From positions 81,046,037 through 81,110,036 of the forward strand of contig OY759214.1 in NCBI GenBank assembly GCA_963662175.1: a stretch of 64,000 nucleotides of DNA, given 5' to 3'. The notes under the pieces were generated by a model that was not told the origin of the DNA, ran no database searches, and saw only the letters and a list, made by a program, of their open reading frames with translations. This document shows, piece by piece, positions 39,301-46,721 of the stretch; the first letter of the stretch is position 1, and each line of letters begins with the position of its first letter. A program made the position numbers and the translations under genes. Source of the stretch: Aradus depressus (taxonomy: Eukaryota; Arthropoda; Insecta; Hemiptera; Aradidae).

Positions 39301-39612
39301 TCTGTAAGTATATAAGAATCCTCAAGGATGCTATATGTGTTTCTAAGATTTCATTATTTTTTTGTTGCAGTACTTCTGGCGACTGCAGTACCTCAGCTGA
39401 GTCCTTGTATCTCACTCGTTGGAGCAGTCTGTTTCTCAATACTAGGCTTGTTTTGTCCGGCCGTCATTGAAATTTTTACCATTTACGAAGATGGATTTGG
39501 ATTTATGAAATGGAGACTTGTTAAAAATATAATAATTATAATATTGTCATTAGTTTTTCTTATATCTGGAGCTTATGTTAGTATAATTGACATAATTGCG
39601 AGTTACTCATAG
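20893..39612 (+). CDS. SLC36/PAT-like amino acid transporter, complete nine-exon coding region (469 aa)
   Basis: Joined exons: 20893-20966, 24549-24662, 25777-25927, 27583-27704, 31281-31365, 33337-33612, 35064-35239, 37211-37380, 39371-39612. Total 1410 nt, 469 residues plus stop; every junction has an AG acceptor and GT donor and the phases match. The length fits SLC36 (PAT) members of the AAAP superfamily, H+-coupled symporters of small amino acids in plasma or lysosomal membranes, or transceptors. Residues 1-63 are a hydrophilic, presumably cytosolic N-terminus. The family signature DWGALLHLLKSSLGSGILAM starts at residue 64 (first helix), and further hydrophobic segments fill the rest (about 11 helices expected for the family; not computed). 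The start at 20893 is the first ATG of an exon with a preceding acceptor (AG at 20887-20888), so a non-coding upstream exon must exist, not located. A paralogue ends at 873 on the same strand. Substrate is unpredicted; closest named insect relative (pathetic, CG1139 and others) cannot be decided here. Confidence 0.95.
21040..21480 (+). repeat. Dispersed repeat shared with 53.7-53.95 kb
   Basis: Words such as GATTAGATTTTCG/TATTAGATTTCGTACG, CGGGGCTTAAGTAC/CGGAGCCTAAGTAC, ACCCAATCAAAACTCTCTTC/ACCGAATCAAAATTCTCTTC and GAAAGGCACATTTTA occur in the same order at about 53690-53960. It is an old repeat without a recognised class, in the first intron after the start exon. Confidence 0.65.
21658..21940 (+). 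repeat. ~260-bp dispersed repeat, copy 2 (downstream of the first coding exon)
   Basis: Same-orientation partner of 20448-20710, roughly 85% similar by eye, with a ~20-bp insertion near TTTTTTGGAAACTAAGTCCC. Confidence 0.8.
22000..22150 (+). repeat. Dispersed repeat shared with 62.1-62.29 kb
   Basis: Contains TTACTGTGTATAAG, AAAGAAAACCGCTGATGCCA, ACACATTACTTT and GAGAGGCGGGGGGAAGGGAA, each with a counterpart in the same order at about 62110-62285. Class unknown. Confidence 0.65.
23266..24054 (+). pseudogene. LINE 3' fragment, copy 2, with poly(A) tail
   Basis: The open frame 23349-23699 encodes MTQKRNCYTYLLRPLWTYGS and QIYGSAKTSNIKRIQAFQSK, then PPRRLKRRWNRDLLPP and a stop. That is the C-terminal ~115 residues of a Jockey-group ORF2. 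The 3' UTR with CCCGAGGACCTACCACTGGG follows and ends in aataaaagcc plus ~23 As (about 24032-24054). It is 5'-truncated and lies in the intron between the first two coding exons of the transporter. It preserves the frame better than the copy at 10.9 kb. Confidence 0.88.
24549..24662 (+). CDS. SLC36 gene, second coding exon
   Basis: Acceptor ttttcag (AG 24547-24548), donor gtaagt at 24663. It encodes LKLTDHDVSHYYRNNNEFKS then NTELYIPADHRDKSNAT with split codons at both ends. This is the hydrophilic, poorly conserved N-terminal linker before the first helix; assignment rests on splice sites and phase compatibility on both sides. Confidence 0.88.
25270..25530 (-). mobile_element. SINE-A copy, degraded
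   Basis: Minus-strand SINE-A body: TGACTCATGCCTAGGCTTTA, ggttatatcgcctatta, gagcgctctgg and cgaaggacgatgtgctcaagg. It ends in a decayed head (ggcctcggccagattttgaattcgcg). Intronic. Confidence 0.8.
25777..25927 (+). CDS. SLC36 gene, third coding exon (first helix, family signature)
   Basis: Acceptor ctttcag, donor gtatgt at 25928. It encodes DWGALLHLLKSSLGSGILAM, PGAFKNSGLICGVVGTILVG and LLCTHCVHLL. The GSGIL-AMPGAFKNSG block is the most conserved part of SLC36 transporters: the unwound first helix that contributes to the substrate site in AAAP proteins. The second helix begins here too. Confidence 0.95.
25990..26560 (-). repeat. R620 dispersed repeat, minus orientation
   Basis: Starts (family end first) with TATGTACTTCCCCAGCAATT, includes several GTGTCAATACATT-type blocks and ends with TCGAATTTCTGACCGATTAC and ATAATTTCC. 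The plus-strand frame 26126-26500 runs through it and is not a gene. Confidence 0.8.
26570..27300. other. Intronic, GC-elevated patch of unknown origin
   Basis: Around 26600-26870 and 27150-27285 the sequence is noticeably less AT-rich than the surrounding intron (for example gccgttgaagcctgaggcagg and cctggagaggcacaccgacc). No open frame or known repeat family is recognised. It is probably an old mobile element. Confidence 0.35.
27583..27704 (+). CDS. SLC36 gene, fourth coding exon
   Basis: Acceptor tgttattag, donor gtaact at 27705. It encodes VYCSQLLSVRLKQPSLGFAE, TAEMAFLSGPKKYRKWAPWS and two bases of an Arg codon. This is the loop after the second helix with the L-F-AE-AE pattern found in PAT family members before the next membrane segment. 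Confidence 0.92.
28660..29300. mobile_element. Inverted-repeat element with hammerhead-like relics, containing a LINE scrap
   Basis: Left end AATAAAAGAACACAACCATC, TTCAGTGCTAACTCTAC (about 28668-28705); right end GTAGAGTTAGCAGTGAAGAT, GGTCGAATGAGACTGAAAGA and GTTCTTTTATTAAAC (about 29211-29289). The right end resembles the hammerhead layout (GTGAAGA, GGTC/GACT hairpin, GAAAG) with C3 mutated. Between the ends, 28813-29045 is a copy of the LINE 3' end seen at 10.3-10.55 kb. Confidence 0.55.
30086..30420 (-). mobile_element. SINE-A copy, full length
   Basis: Minus-strand element from CATGCCCGGGCTTTAAC to the head GCTACTGGCGCCCTC, with a clear B-box complement (GGGTTTCGAACCCACG) and A-box complement (ACCACTGAGCTAC). 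It is one of the best-preserved copies and lies in the fourth coding intron. Its 3' end abuts GGGGTTAGGGTTAGGG (see rejected items). Confidence 0.88.
30480..30600 (+). repeat. Short dispersed repeat shared with 31.97-32.06 and 50.95-51.08 kb
   Basis: The ordered words ATTTCCGTTAAAC, GATACGTCAT/CATACGTCAT, GTACATCAAAATAGCTTATA and ACTTGATTAGTAATAAC-like sequence recur at about 31970-32060 and 50945-51080. Class unknown; possibly a 3' UTR of a retroelement. Confidence 0.55.
30702..30850 (+). mobile_element. tRNA-derived SINE head, variant of SINE-A
   Basis: GCGCCCGTAACTCAGTGGTA and a B-box GCGGGTTCGGAACCCGGCC show a tRNA-like promoter. The body after it differs from the standard SINE-A body, so this is either a subfamily or a truncated insertion. 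The acceptor ends do not pair as in a real tRNA. Confidence 0.65.
31281..31365 (+). CDS. SLC36 gene, fifth coding exon
   Basis: Acceptor tttttttcag, donor gtacct at 31366. It encodes KFVRASLFASHYLGNTVYVI and LIAESFQQ, a membrane helix matching the R-F-V-N-x-F-L-x-x-T-Q-x-G-x-C-x-V-Y-x-x-F-x-A pattern of the family. Confidence 0.93.
32335..32450 (-). mobile_element. SINE-A 3' fragment
   Basis: AAGCCCGGGCTTTAACTACG, AGGTCATATCGCCTATTAC and CTCTGGTGGACATAGCCCGA belong to the SINE-A body. The tRNA-like head is missing. Confidence 0.75.
32560..32660 (+). repeat. 20-bp duplication and family-4 hammerhead relic
   Basis: The word TACGACGTTCATAGTGACCAG occurs twice in tandem (about 32573 and 32591). 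It is followed at 32611 by CAGAAGA, one extra A, GGGAC..GTCCC hairpin, GAAATATT. That is the hammerhead layout with U4 mutated to A. A related relic is at 52340-52400 (minus strand: GGGACC..GTCCCGAAATATC). Confidence 0.45.
33337..33612 (+). CDS. SLC36 gene, sixth coding exon
   Basis: Acceptor gattgcag, donor gtaagt at 33613; 92 codons. It encodes VLENCFEVKLNIRLYILALA, VPLVPLGIIRSLKVLVPFSA, LATAFILFCLVVTLCYTFID, LPPMDTRPFITSVNRWPLFL and STVLFAMEGIGT. Three hydrophobic segments alternate with short loops. The closing FAMEGIG motif is diagnostic for SLC36. The exon is visibly GC-richer than its introns. Confidence 0.96.
33791..34365. repeat. ~575-bp near-perfect palindrome with G24/C24 arms in an intron
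   Basis: The left arm (33791 to about 34050) and right arm (about 34095 to 34365) are reverse complements with few differences: ACTACTGAATAAAACACTT against its complement, CAATATATTTCGCTGG, TTGTCAAGTGTACAGGATAC, GGGTTAGGAGGGGAAG, then 24 Gs at 34002-34025 facing 24 Cs at 34115-34138. The centre is CATCAGAAATCAG..CTGATTAAATTGTG. It lies wholly in the intron between the sixth and seventh exons. No frame or TSD was identified. The overlapping ORFs at 33798-34092 are low-complexity artefacts. Confidence 0.92.
34450..34810. other. GC-elevated intronic insert of unknown type
   Basis: The segment from GGTCCTTTTTGTAGGACCC (itself a short hairpin) to about 34800 is GC-rich against the intron, for example GAGTGAGCTCGGGATCATC and CCCGGAGTCACGTTATACTG. 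It resembles an R1-like LINE 3' region in composition only. No domain could be read; the 130-residue frame there is not recognised. Confidence 0.4.
35064..35239 (+). CDS. SLC36 gene, seventh coding exon
   Basis: Acceptor aaatttag, donor gtaagt at 35240. It encodes VLPIENSMSTPQHFLGCPSV, LNIAMSIVVSLYTSVGFFGF and LKYGEGVQGSVTLNLGET. The VLPIENSM-P..F block and the GFFGYLKYGE/D-G-SITLNLP block are strongly conserved in PAT transporters. Confidence 0.96.
35431..35600 (+). mobile_element. SINE-B (second tRNA-derived SINE family)
   Basis: Starts GGGAGCCAACGTGGCCGTGC with a tRNA-Ser/Leu-like long-variable-arm look and a B-box-like GCGGGTTCCCGACCGGGAG. The body ATTTCGTAGATAGAACTCCC and TAAATATAACTAAATAACAC follows. 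A better-preserved copy is at 49471-49650. Confidence 0.8.
35605..36480 (+). mobile_element. 5'-truncated Jockey-group LINE with 11-bp target-site duplication
   Basis: The element is about 35616-36469, flanked by perfect AAGACCGAATA at 35605-35615 and 36470-36480. The frame opens inside the RT at LATYADDTLLIAQD (YADD catalytic box, about 35640-35680), continues through WKLRLNANKTE and KYLGVLLNTKLTWGQHI, then PLITYACPVWLGTS and RFENKVLRLAVNAPWMV, and ends HRRLKPRLLQDIIF at 36341. The coding part is intact. After a (TA)n tract and aataaagag the element ends in ~25 Ts rather than As, which is unusual for a plus-strand LINE. Confidence 0.92.
36970..37200. other. Intron remainder, no feature seen
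   Basis: Plain AT-rich intronic DNA up to the polypyrimidine tract of the next exon. Confidence 0.5.
37211..37380 (+). CDS. SLC36 gene, eighth coding exon
   Basis: Acceptor ctatttttag, donor gtacgt at 37381. It encodes LAEIVKILVALSILFTYGLQ, FTVPSEILWLTIGHKFSAQN and ESKAFYIMKALMIFGT plus one base of a Val codon. The ALSIFFTYGLQFYVPxEI block, very conserved in SLC36, identifies it. Confidence 0.96.
37540..37700 (-). mobile_element. Hammerhead-family-1 element, partial
   Basis: The leader TGCGATCTGTGTTGATATAG (37550) also precedes the fold-back at 13.99 kb. The motif at about 37658-37687, read on the minus strand, is TTGACGA, AGGC-GTAA-GCC, GAAACCGGTA: C3 is mutated to T. Only one arm is seen. 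It lies in the last intron. Confidence 0.6.
38600..38997. repeat. ~35-bp inverted repeat pair bracketing 325 bp
   Basis: TTGAGGAGTTTGGAGCCAGA and GCGGACCAAC at about 38605-38637 are complemented by GTTGGTCCGC and TCTGGCTCCAAACTCCTCAA at about 38963-38993. Frames on both strands encode the same WSALAPNSSI by virtue of the repeat. Possibly a small DNA element's termini; no TSD identified. It lies in the last intron. Confidence 0.6.
39371..39612 (+). CDS. SLC36 gene, terminal coding exon
   Basis: Acceptor ttttttgttgcag (AG 39369-39370), stop TAG at 39610-39612. It encodes LLATAVPQLSPCISLVGAVC, FSILGLFCPAVIEIFTIYED, GFGFMKWRLVKNIIIIILSL and VFLISGAYVSIIDIIASYS. These are the last two helices with the PxL-x-P-x-ISLVGA and LG-x-x-xPAxIE motifs of the family. 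A possible polyadenylation signal variant (attaaa) is at 39787. The same exon of the neighbouring paralogue is at 626-873. Confidence 0.95.
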
Positions 39613-39934
39613 CAGTAAAATACGTGTATGGTGTACAAATTGTTTAAAACAAATGTACGTGCCCAATGCTTGGATTCGCATTTATATTACACTTGGCTGT
39701 GTAATAAGGGCAGTAGGCATAATAAGGTTTTTTTACACTTATTTATAATTATTATTTATTATTACACGATTTCTTCTCAGCATCACATTAAAAGCAGATT
39801 AGTCTCAATATTTCACTATTAAATTTTAGTTACCTCTGTTGTTTACTGTTGATCGAGTTGGTTGCCATTATTAGATATTTAATTGACTTGATAAAAACAG
39901 GGAAACTTTTTTTTTTTTCTTTTGTTATTCCTCT

Positions 39935-40535
39935 ACTATACGAAGTATAGGGGAAGTTATGTAATCGGTAAGAAATTCGATGCGGAGATTTCAACGGAAT
40001 TTTATCTTTTCCGACCTCCTCATTCCAAAAACACAATAACTCCCGATAGAATGAATTTATCGACACTAAATTTTATATGTGTATACAGAACCCTCTGGAA
40101 AACACCTACTAGTTTTCAGCTCAAGTGGGCAAATGGAAGGCTGTATTGACACAAAATTTCATATGTAAATTCTAAGCCCTCTGAGAACGTTGTTGATATT
40201 CAGCAGAATTGACCCAAAGGATGGGAAGAATCATAGGGGAAGCTCAACTCAAAATGCCCAATAACAGCCGATATTATAAATTTATCGACATGAAATTTTA
40301 TATTTAAATTCAAAACCCCATAAGGAAATCACCTATTAATTTTCCGCGAAATCGATCGAAGGGGAGGAGGACCAGAGATGAGGGGCTCGACTCAAATACT
40401 CTAATAGTTGTAGATTTTTTGAATATATCGACACAAAATTTAGTATGAGGATTCAGGAGCCACTATGAAAGTCAAATATTGAGTTTTAGACCAAACTGGC
40501 AATGGACCTGATTCACCGACTGATTTTTATACAAA
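39935..40535 (+). repeat. R620 dispersed repeat, near full length
   Basis: Opens with the near-palindrome CTATACGAAGTATAGGGGAA, then GTTATGTAATCGG; has three internal modules, each with a CGACAC/TAAA-type block; and ends around AGGAGCCACTATGAAAG and GTCAAATATTGAGTTTTAG. One of the cleanest copies; it lies ~320 bp downstream of the transporter stop. Confidence 0.85.
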
Positions 40536-40539
40536 ATTT

Positions 40540-41815
40540 AGCATAAGTATTTCGTAAATAAAAGTATGTATAAATGAAAAATAAAATATTGTCACTGACT
40601 TCTTAATCTATATTGTGACTTAATGAATAATCCACACCATAGTGAGTAACTCATTATTCACTAGTTACCAAAAGTGTATGCTTAGGGACCCGGCCAGTAC
40701 AAAAGAACAACTTGACAAACTCAAAAAATGAAAAAAAAAAACATGTCTGTACAACTATTGAAAATTACTCTAGTCCAAAAGAAACAACATTACGTTTTGA
40801 AATGTCTGTTTTTAGTTACGAATATGTATTTCAGTTTACTCAAGTTGAAGACATAAAAGTGATCAAAGTTTGATGATTAAGTGGCCATATATTTATTTAA
40901 ATGAGAATGACTTTATATGCTCCCACTTTAACATTAGACAAGAACAAAAACATACAAAATATATAGGTAATATAAAAAATAAAACTGTAAATTCAAACAT
41001 TCTTCTTGTAACATTAAAAGCTATAATCCATATTTGCATAATATGTATTGTTAATCGTTTTGAATTCATTTACTGTAATAAAAATTACCTGGTTTGTTTT
41101 ATTTGGTTTTATTTAAGATATGTAAATATGTCTGGTATGTAGACATATACGCCAAATTACAAAGTTTGCCATTTTCTGTTGTTTTTTTGTTAATATATTG
41201 AGTTTTATATATTTTGTAAATATTTTTTTATTTTCCCTTTTGTAAACTATTGCGGTAAATTTTTTTTTTTTTTTCCACATCTGTCTTCTTTGTTTTTAAC
41301 TAGAAGTTACTTATTCAATATAATGAAGAGCTTATAAAATAAATAAAGACAAAGACTTTGTTTAATTTTTTATTGTCCACAAAATAATAATAATAATTAC
41401 AAAAAGTATACAAATGGCTCAAAATCGTGAATTCGAAACCCGGCCAATTCCCTTCGATTTTTTATCTGGAAGTCATAATATTCATTCATACTCATTTAAA
41501 CTTTTTTTAATAAATACATGTCGGAACTTTGTTTACAATCAATGAAATTTATTAATCTTTTAGGGGGAGCCAAGAGTAAAACAACGAGGATGTAGTTCTA
41601 GGTTTAATCGCTAGATAGCAGCATCAGGTGGGAGGTTCCACATTTACTATAAATTCCTATAAAAAAGGCTTCGAATTCAGATATCTCCGAATAACGATAG
41701 ACTTTGAAGAGTAATCAGGATATCAATTAAAAAACAAACTTAAAAGTCAATTCCACAAATTTAAATTTTGCGCTATGCTCTCATATTCACGGTGCGAAAT
41801 AAAAACCTTGATCTC
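40540..41815. other. Intergenic, AT-rich, no recognised gene
   Basis: The 90-residue frame at 40870-41142 is lysine/isoleucine-rich with no motif. Nothing else is gene-like. Confidence 0.5.
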
Positions 41816-41819
41816 TCAC

Positions 41820-42185
41820 ACATTTTATTATTTTGTGCTAGACGGCTTTCGCAGTTGCCCTCATCATCAGACACTCTGATAAAATATAATCATTAAAACA
41901 TAATTTAAAAATGTAAAAGTTAATAAATAAAAAAGGCTCTCCAATAAATAAATAACTATTAAAAAATTAAATTTAAAATGTTATGAATGGTGACAGATAC
42001 GTTATTCCTGTACCCCATCTGAGTCAAAACAGTTGTTTTTGTGTAATTATGTATTGGACAGTCATTTCTATTTATTCATTTTATGTTTCTATATATTTTT
42101 TTTTTAATTTATGTACATATGTATATATATGTAACTCGAAAGACGGTTAGCACAAAATAATAAAATCTCTGAGAAATCAGTCTAA
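41820..42185. mobile_element. Hammerhead-family-3 inverted-repeat element
   Basis: Left end ATTTTATTATTTTGTGCTAG, ACGGCTTTCGCAGTTGCCCT, CATCATCAGACACTCTG; right end TCGAAAGACGGTTAGCACAA and AATAATAAAATCT (about 42137-42167) is the shortened reverse complement. About 250 bp of AT-rich sequence lie between. Non-coding. Confidence 0.7.
41839..41870 (-). ncRNA. Hammerhead-ribozyme-like motif, family 3
   Basis: Minus strand: CTGATGA, extra T, GAGG-GCAA-CTGC hairpin (one mismatch), GAA, AGCCGTCT (palindrome AGCCGGCT with one change), A. Outer stem I pairs GTGT with GCAC (one wobble). Core bases are intact. Confidence 0.55.
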
Positions 42186-42299
42186 ATATTTATTTTGTAA
42201 CCTTTGAAATGGTTTGAAACCATGTATATATGATTTTTCAATAATTAATATTAACATAAACTAGTTTCTTAATTAATATACTGAATAATAATGTGCTAA

Positions 42300-42535
42300 T
42301 ATGCTAATTTAATAGCACTCCTTCCTCCTAAGTCACCTATCTATGATTTTAATCTGACCCTCATTAATGACCTTAAAATTATTTTTATCAACAATCGCAT
42401 CAAGCCCCGTTTCCTAAACTTCAACTCAAAACTTTCCTTCTATGGAAATCCTTTTGCCCAATTTCTGTCATTCCATTCTCATCCCGACAATCCTTCCCGC
42501 AGATTGAGACGGTACTGGCCGAAGGACTGAATTTA
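42300..42535 (+). pseudogene. LINE C-terminal remnant
   Basis: One frame reads YDFNLTLINDLKIIFINNRI and then ends PSRRLRRYWPKD, the same C-terminal basic motif as RRLKRHWPRDLL at 10.5 kb. Only ~75 codons and no tail were recognised. Confidence 0.6.
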
Positions 42536-42552
42536 TTTATTGATATTTCATA

Positions 42553-42765
42553 GAGCAAAATTGAATAATAAATAAAGTGAATAATAAATAGGATGTTGTT
42601 GAAGTGTTTTTATTTCCTCTGATATACGAAGTGTAGAGGAAATTATGTAATCGGTCAAAAATTGAATAATAAATAAAGTGAATAATACCTAAATAGGATG
42701 TTGTTGAAGTGTTTTTATTTCCTCTGATATACGAAGTGTAGAGGAAATTATGTAATCGGTCAAAA
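42553..42765 (+). repeat. ~105-bp tandem duplication at the start of an R620 copy
   Basis: The block from AAATTGAATAATAAATAAAG through GGATGTTGTTGAAGTG to GAAATTATGTAATCGGTC is present twice in tandem (about 42553-42655 and 42657-42765). The duplicated peptide in the minus-strand frame 42537-42836 is a consequence, not a gene. Confidence 0.85.
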
Positions 42766-43265
42766 ATTGAATATTGTTTTCTTTTTTTCTTATGTCTTCT
42801 GGAATTTCTCTTCTTTTTTTCGAATTCCTGATACAAACAATGAAAAAAAAGATTGTTCTTTTTGTGTATATGTTTGGACGTCTGTGAACATGATACTACA
42901 TGAATGTATCAATATTTTGTGTGTATCCAGAAACCCCTAAGGACGACGCCTATAGATTTTCAGGCAAACGCAAAATCTCTAATAACTGCCGATATAATGA
43001 ATATATCGAGATGAAATTGTACATTTAAGTCCAAATCCTATAAGGACGACACATCAATTTTTTGCGAAGTCGGAAAGAGAGGACCGGAGGAGAGGGTCTC
43101 AACTAAAACACCCCAATAACTGCCGATATAATGAATTTATAGACACAAAATTTTGTACGAAGATTCAGATGTCCCTACTTAAGTTTACTATCGATTTTAA
43201 CCCAAAATGTCGATTTATTTTTAAGGGAGAGCGGAAACTTAGTTGATTAATTCGTGTTGTGGAAC
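42605..43265 (+). repeat. R620 dispersed repeat
   Basis: After the duplicated head (GATATACGAAGTGTAGAGGA) the usual modules follow, ending TTCGTGTTGTGGAACTTC. The second module is shortened. Confidence 0.8.
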
Positions 43266-43269
43266 TTCT

Positions 43270-44590
43270 TATTTTAGAATCTTTATGCATGGTTTGGCAA
43301 GAGATTAATATAGAAGAAAAACAAATATATAATTTTGCTATCAAAACGGAAAGTTGTACAAAAATTATTGGAAAATGGTGATTATTATTTATTTGAAAGT
43401 TACATGTCAAAATAAATAATTTAAAATATTTTATATTATTATTTTTAATATTATCGCCACTGGTGGAAGTAGGTTGTTGGCACCACAATGACAAGGACAT
43501 GAGAAGTGTATTTTTTTTTCAAATGGACAGATTGGAATCTATAATTGGTATATAATTATATAATAATTGCTCTTCTTTGTTAAACTTTATTTTGTCAAAA
43601 GGATATCCTAAAAGAAAAAATTCACACAAAACCTACTTGTCAATATTTTTACTTTATTGGTCAAAATTTACAGAACTATAGTTTCGCCTCTTACAGCATT
43701 ATCTAGTGTACTGAGTCAAATTCTAATTAAACATGAGGCATAACATAATAAATTTAAAATTGTGAAAAGTAGTGTTTGTGTGGGTGAAAATAGGGTGTCG
43801 CGTTGAATTTGGACCTGTATATTCATGTGATCTTAAAAAAATATTATAATCACCTATAAGACAGGTAGCTTTTAAAAATAAGTCAATGCAAATTACATAT
43901 TGTTTGTAATTTATTATCTATGCTATAATATAAAATGATTTCTGGTTAAAACTTCTTTGGTAGTGGGCAGAGGTGATAGTTCCCCTAGTGGGTCGGCTTC
44001 TGTCTAAAACGTTTTGCCTGTTCAGTTAGATGGTTTACAGGGTTTGTATCCTCTTAACTTCACAACTGTAGTTATCAAGACTTTCAGTGGTAGTCGTCTT
44101 TAAGAATTAGACGGAATCGGGATCTACTTTGTAAAATTTCAAGTTGTCAGAAGGATTCTCTAAGATAATAGATAAACAAAACTCCCCAATGACAATGTAT
44201 ATGGCAAATAAATAACATAATATGAAAGGTAAACAATAAATGGTAAATATTATGCAAACAGTACAAAAATGGTAACAAAAACACCAGTATAGAAATTAAG
44301 ATAATAAACTTTCAGTAAACGATATGAATATGTTCTGAAGAATTAATCAATAATTATTATATACTATATAATTGTTAATATTCTTTCCACTATCTTTTCC
44401 GAATGTATAAGTTGTTTGTTGTTTTTGGAACAGTTTTACTGCATTATTTGTATGTTATTTATTTGTCACAAACCTTTTAAAGATCATGTTTGTGTTGCCT
44501 CATGTTTTGTTCAGAAGGATTTTACTCAGTAAACTAGATAATGATATTTAACATTTTTTGCAGATAAAGAACAAAGTATGTTTTTTTTTT
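43270..44590. other. Intergenic, no recognised gene
   Basis: At 43630-44180 the DNA is slightly less AT-rich, with several short words like GTGGGCAGAGGTGATAG and GTTTTGCCTGTTCAGTTAG, but no frame or known repeat is recognised. Confidence 0.45.
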
Positions 44591-44593
44591 TTT

Positions 44594-45180
44594 AATATTG
44601 TCTATTTCACAAAATATATGGGAGTACTTTCGGTATTGCCACGATTTAACAAATACTGAACAATAACTGAATATCAGTATTTGTTAAGTCGTGGCTGAAG
44701 ATGGTAGCAATACCGAAAGTACTCCCATATATTATATATATTTTTTGTAGTAGACAATATTTTTTTTTAAACATACGTTTTTCTTCATTTTTTTTACCAG
44801 ATAATTTTTACACTAGATTTTGTAAGATGCAAAACTATAGTACATTTTGGTGATTAGACGAATTAAAATAGAAATTAATACATTTTTTCCTGAAAATTAT
44901 GTTAATTTGACCATACATCGTTTTATTGACAACTACAGCAGTCCTTTCACTTAGCTCCAAATTTCGATTTTTATAAATGTTGTCTATTTCACAAAAAATG
45001 TATACATAAACTTCCGGTTTCGGCCTTACAGTATCGTCAGGTTTATTACTTAACCTAAAAATTGTGTAATCCAGAAATTGGTAGTTTATGTATGAATTAA
45101 TTGTGGAATAGACAATATATATAATATATATATATTCACCTCATCATAAAACAAAATATATGTTATTTATTCATTATAAA
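44594..45180 (+). mobile_element. ~590-bp composite element with two hammerhead modules, copy 1
   Basis: It begins with a 168-bp fold-back (44594-44761) whose arms are AATATTGTCTATTTCACAAA and its complement, carrying the family 2 motif. About 210 bp of unique-looking spacer follow, and then a family-1-type motif on the minus strand at about 45008-45040 (CTGACGA, then a disturbed stem II, GGCCGAAACCGGAAG). The whole block recurs inverted at about 59515-60133. Common mobility of the two motifs in one element ties the families together. Confidence 0.82.
44695..44724 (+). ncRNA. Hammerhead-ribozyme-like motif, family 2
   Basis: CTGAAGA (44695-44701), extra T, perfect hairpin GGTA-GCAA-TACC (44703-44714), GAA, AGTACT palindrome (44718-44723), C at 44724. 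Stem I pairs GTGG (44691-44694) with CCAT (44725-44728), one wobble. All core bases are intact. The left arm of the same fold-back lacks 13 bp covering the core. Confidence 0.72.
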
Positions 45181-45324
45181 CTTCCACTATCTGTCCGCGT
45201 TTCTCAACATAAGAGTTGCAAATAAAAATGTTGTGCAAAGAAAATAGAATGATTTATTTAATATGAAATTTAATAGCTGATGTAGTGAGAAGTGATTATT
45301 TCACAGGGTGTCAATTAAAATATA

Positions 45325-45605
45325 GTCTGACCTACCTCTCACAGATTTTATTAGTTTTTCCTAGCCGGATTTCGAAGTTGCCCTCATCATCAGGCAAACT
45401 GATAAAATAATTTTGAAAACATCATAATCTAAAATGATATTCCTTGTTCCCCATCTGAGTCACAACTGCTACTGTTTCTATATCAGTTTATTTTAATTTT
45501 TAAACCTTATTTATTAAATCATTTTAAAATTATAAACCTCGAAAGCCGGCTAACAAAAATTAAATAAAAAATGTGAGAGTTTAGACTATATTTTATTTTA
45601 CAACC
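45325..45605. mobile_element. Hammerhead-family-3 inverted-repeat element
   Basis: Left TAGTCTGACCTACCTCTCAC, AGATTTTATT; right CTCGAAAGCCGGCTAACAAA and AATGTGAGAGTTTAGACTAT (about 45536-45590), the reverse complement of the left terminus. The motif at 45362-45393 (minus) has CTGATGA, T, GAGG-GCAA-CTTC, GAA, ATCCGGCT, A: core and stem II intact, stem III with one mismatch, stem I weak. Confidence 0.68.
45362..45393 (-). ncRNA. Hammerhead-ribozyme-like motif, family 3, weakened stem I
   Basis: Core bases and a four-pair stem II with GCAA loop are present on the minus strand. Stem III has one mispair and stem I pairs poorly, so activity is doubtful. Confidence 0.5.
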
Positions 45606-45609
45606 TGTG

Positions 45610-46065
45610 AAAGATTTATTTTGTTTTATCGATATGAAAGATTAAGCGGTTCTTTTGTTATATAACACAAATGAACAATTTGAATAATTGAATTTAAGTA
45701 ATGTGAACAGGTAGGTGTGAGTCTGCCTTTAGTGAAAGTTGATTAATTCTGTAATTTGCGGTACAGACACCAAACGGTATCTAAACCGTTCTGTTTGTAT
45801 TTTAAGTGTATTATGTCGAAATGGGTACACTTCACTTAAGCTCTAAAAACTATTGTCTTCGTTACGAAAAACCAAACCCACGCAGTCACCCATTGTTATG
45901 ACAACAGAACTTCCTTATTGTTTAGAAAACACATGGTTACATAAGAAAAGTCAAGTGGTGTAGCCAGATCTGTTTACGGGTCAGGCCATCTCCAATAGAG
46001 ATCTTAAATCGATGGATCCTTATCCATCCCGTCCTTCAATTCCTATGTTTTTAATGCATACATTT
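45610..46065. other. Intergenic, no recognised feature
   Basis: A small interrupted hairpin (AAACGGT..ACCGTT, about 45774-45791) is present. Nothing else is recognised. Confidence 0.45.
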
Positions 46066-46069
46066 TTAC

Positions 46070-46570
46070 ATCCTCAGCTGGACGATGTATAGGTGTTATA
46101 GTTATGTAATCTGTAAAAAACATCGATGTAGAGTTTTCACCGGCAATGTACTTCCACTAAGATTTCACTCTTCCTCTGAACGTTAGGGTTTTGTGAGTTA
46201 GGCCCTCTCCCTCTAATTCTCCACTTCTCTTTGGTCGATTTGACTGAAAATTTATAGATGCCGTCCTTATGAGGTTTTAAATTTAAATATATAATTTCAT
46301 GTCGATACGTTTATTACATCGGTGGTTTTTGAGTTGCCGATTCCGTTGAATATTAGTAGGTCCTTCTATCATTATATTATATTATATCTTCTTTCATTTA
46401 GTCTATCGGGAGTTTTCGTATTCAACACATAAAAACAGACAGAAATTTTTTTTTTTTTTTTGGAATCAAGAGGTTGGAAAACACGAAATTTCGGTAAAAA
46501 TTAAACATCGATTTTCTGAAAGATTAGATAATCTATGTATACGTTTATAACCTATACTTCGTAGGGCTGG
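46070..46570 (-). repeat. R620 dispersed repeat, minus orientation, rearranged
   Basis: Carries TTTATAGATGCCGTCCTTAT, TTCATGTCGATACGTTTATT and TATCGGGAGTTTTCGTATTC in R620 minus-strand order; ends CCTATACTTCGTAGGGCTGG. Confidence 0.75.
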
Positions 46571-46721
46571 GGAAGTAATACACCTCTGATCAGCTGAAAA
46601 TCAACCTGCACTCAATGACAACAGAACTTTCACATTCCACATGAATGCCTAAGCTTCGTTTTCCATGACAATGTCCTTACACTTGGTTCCATGCATTTGT
46701 CAGTAAAATCATTAATGAACT

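Noticed and set aside
20890..39612. CRISPR arrays, operons, Shine-Dalgarno sites and bacterial terminators
   Set aside because: The sequence is an animal nuclear genome with spliced genes; short tandem arrays here have no spacer structure.
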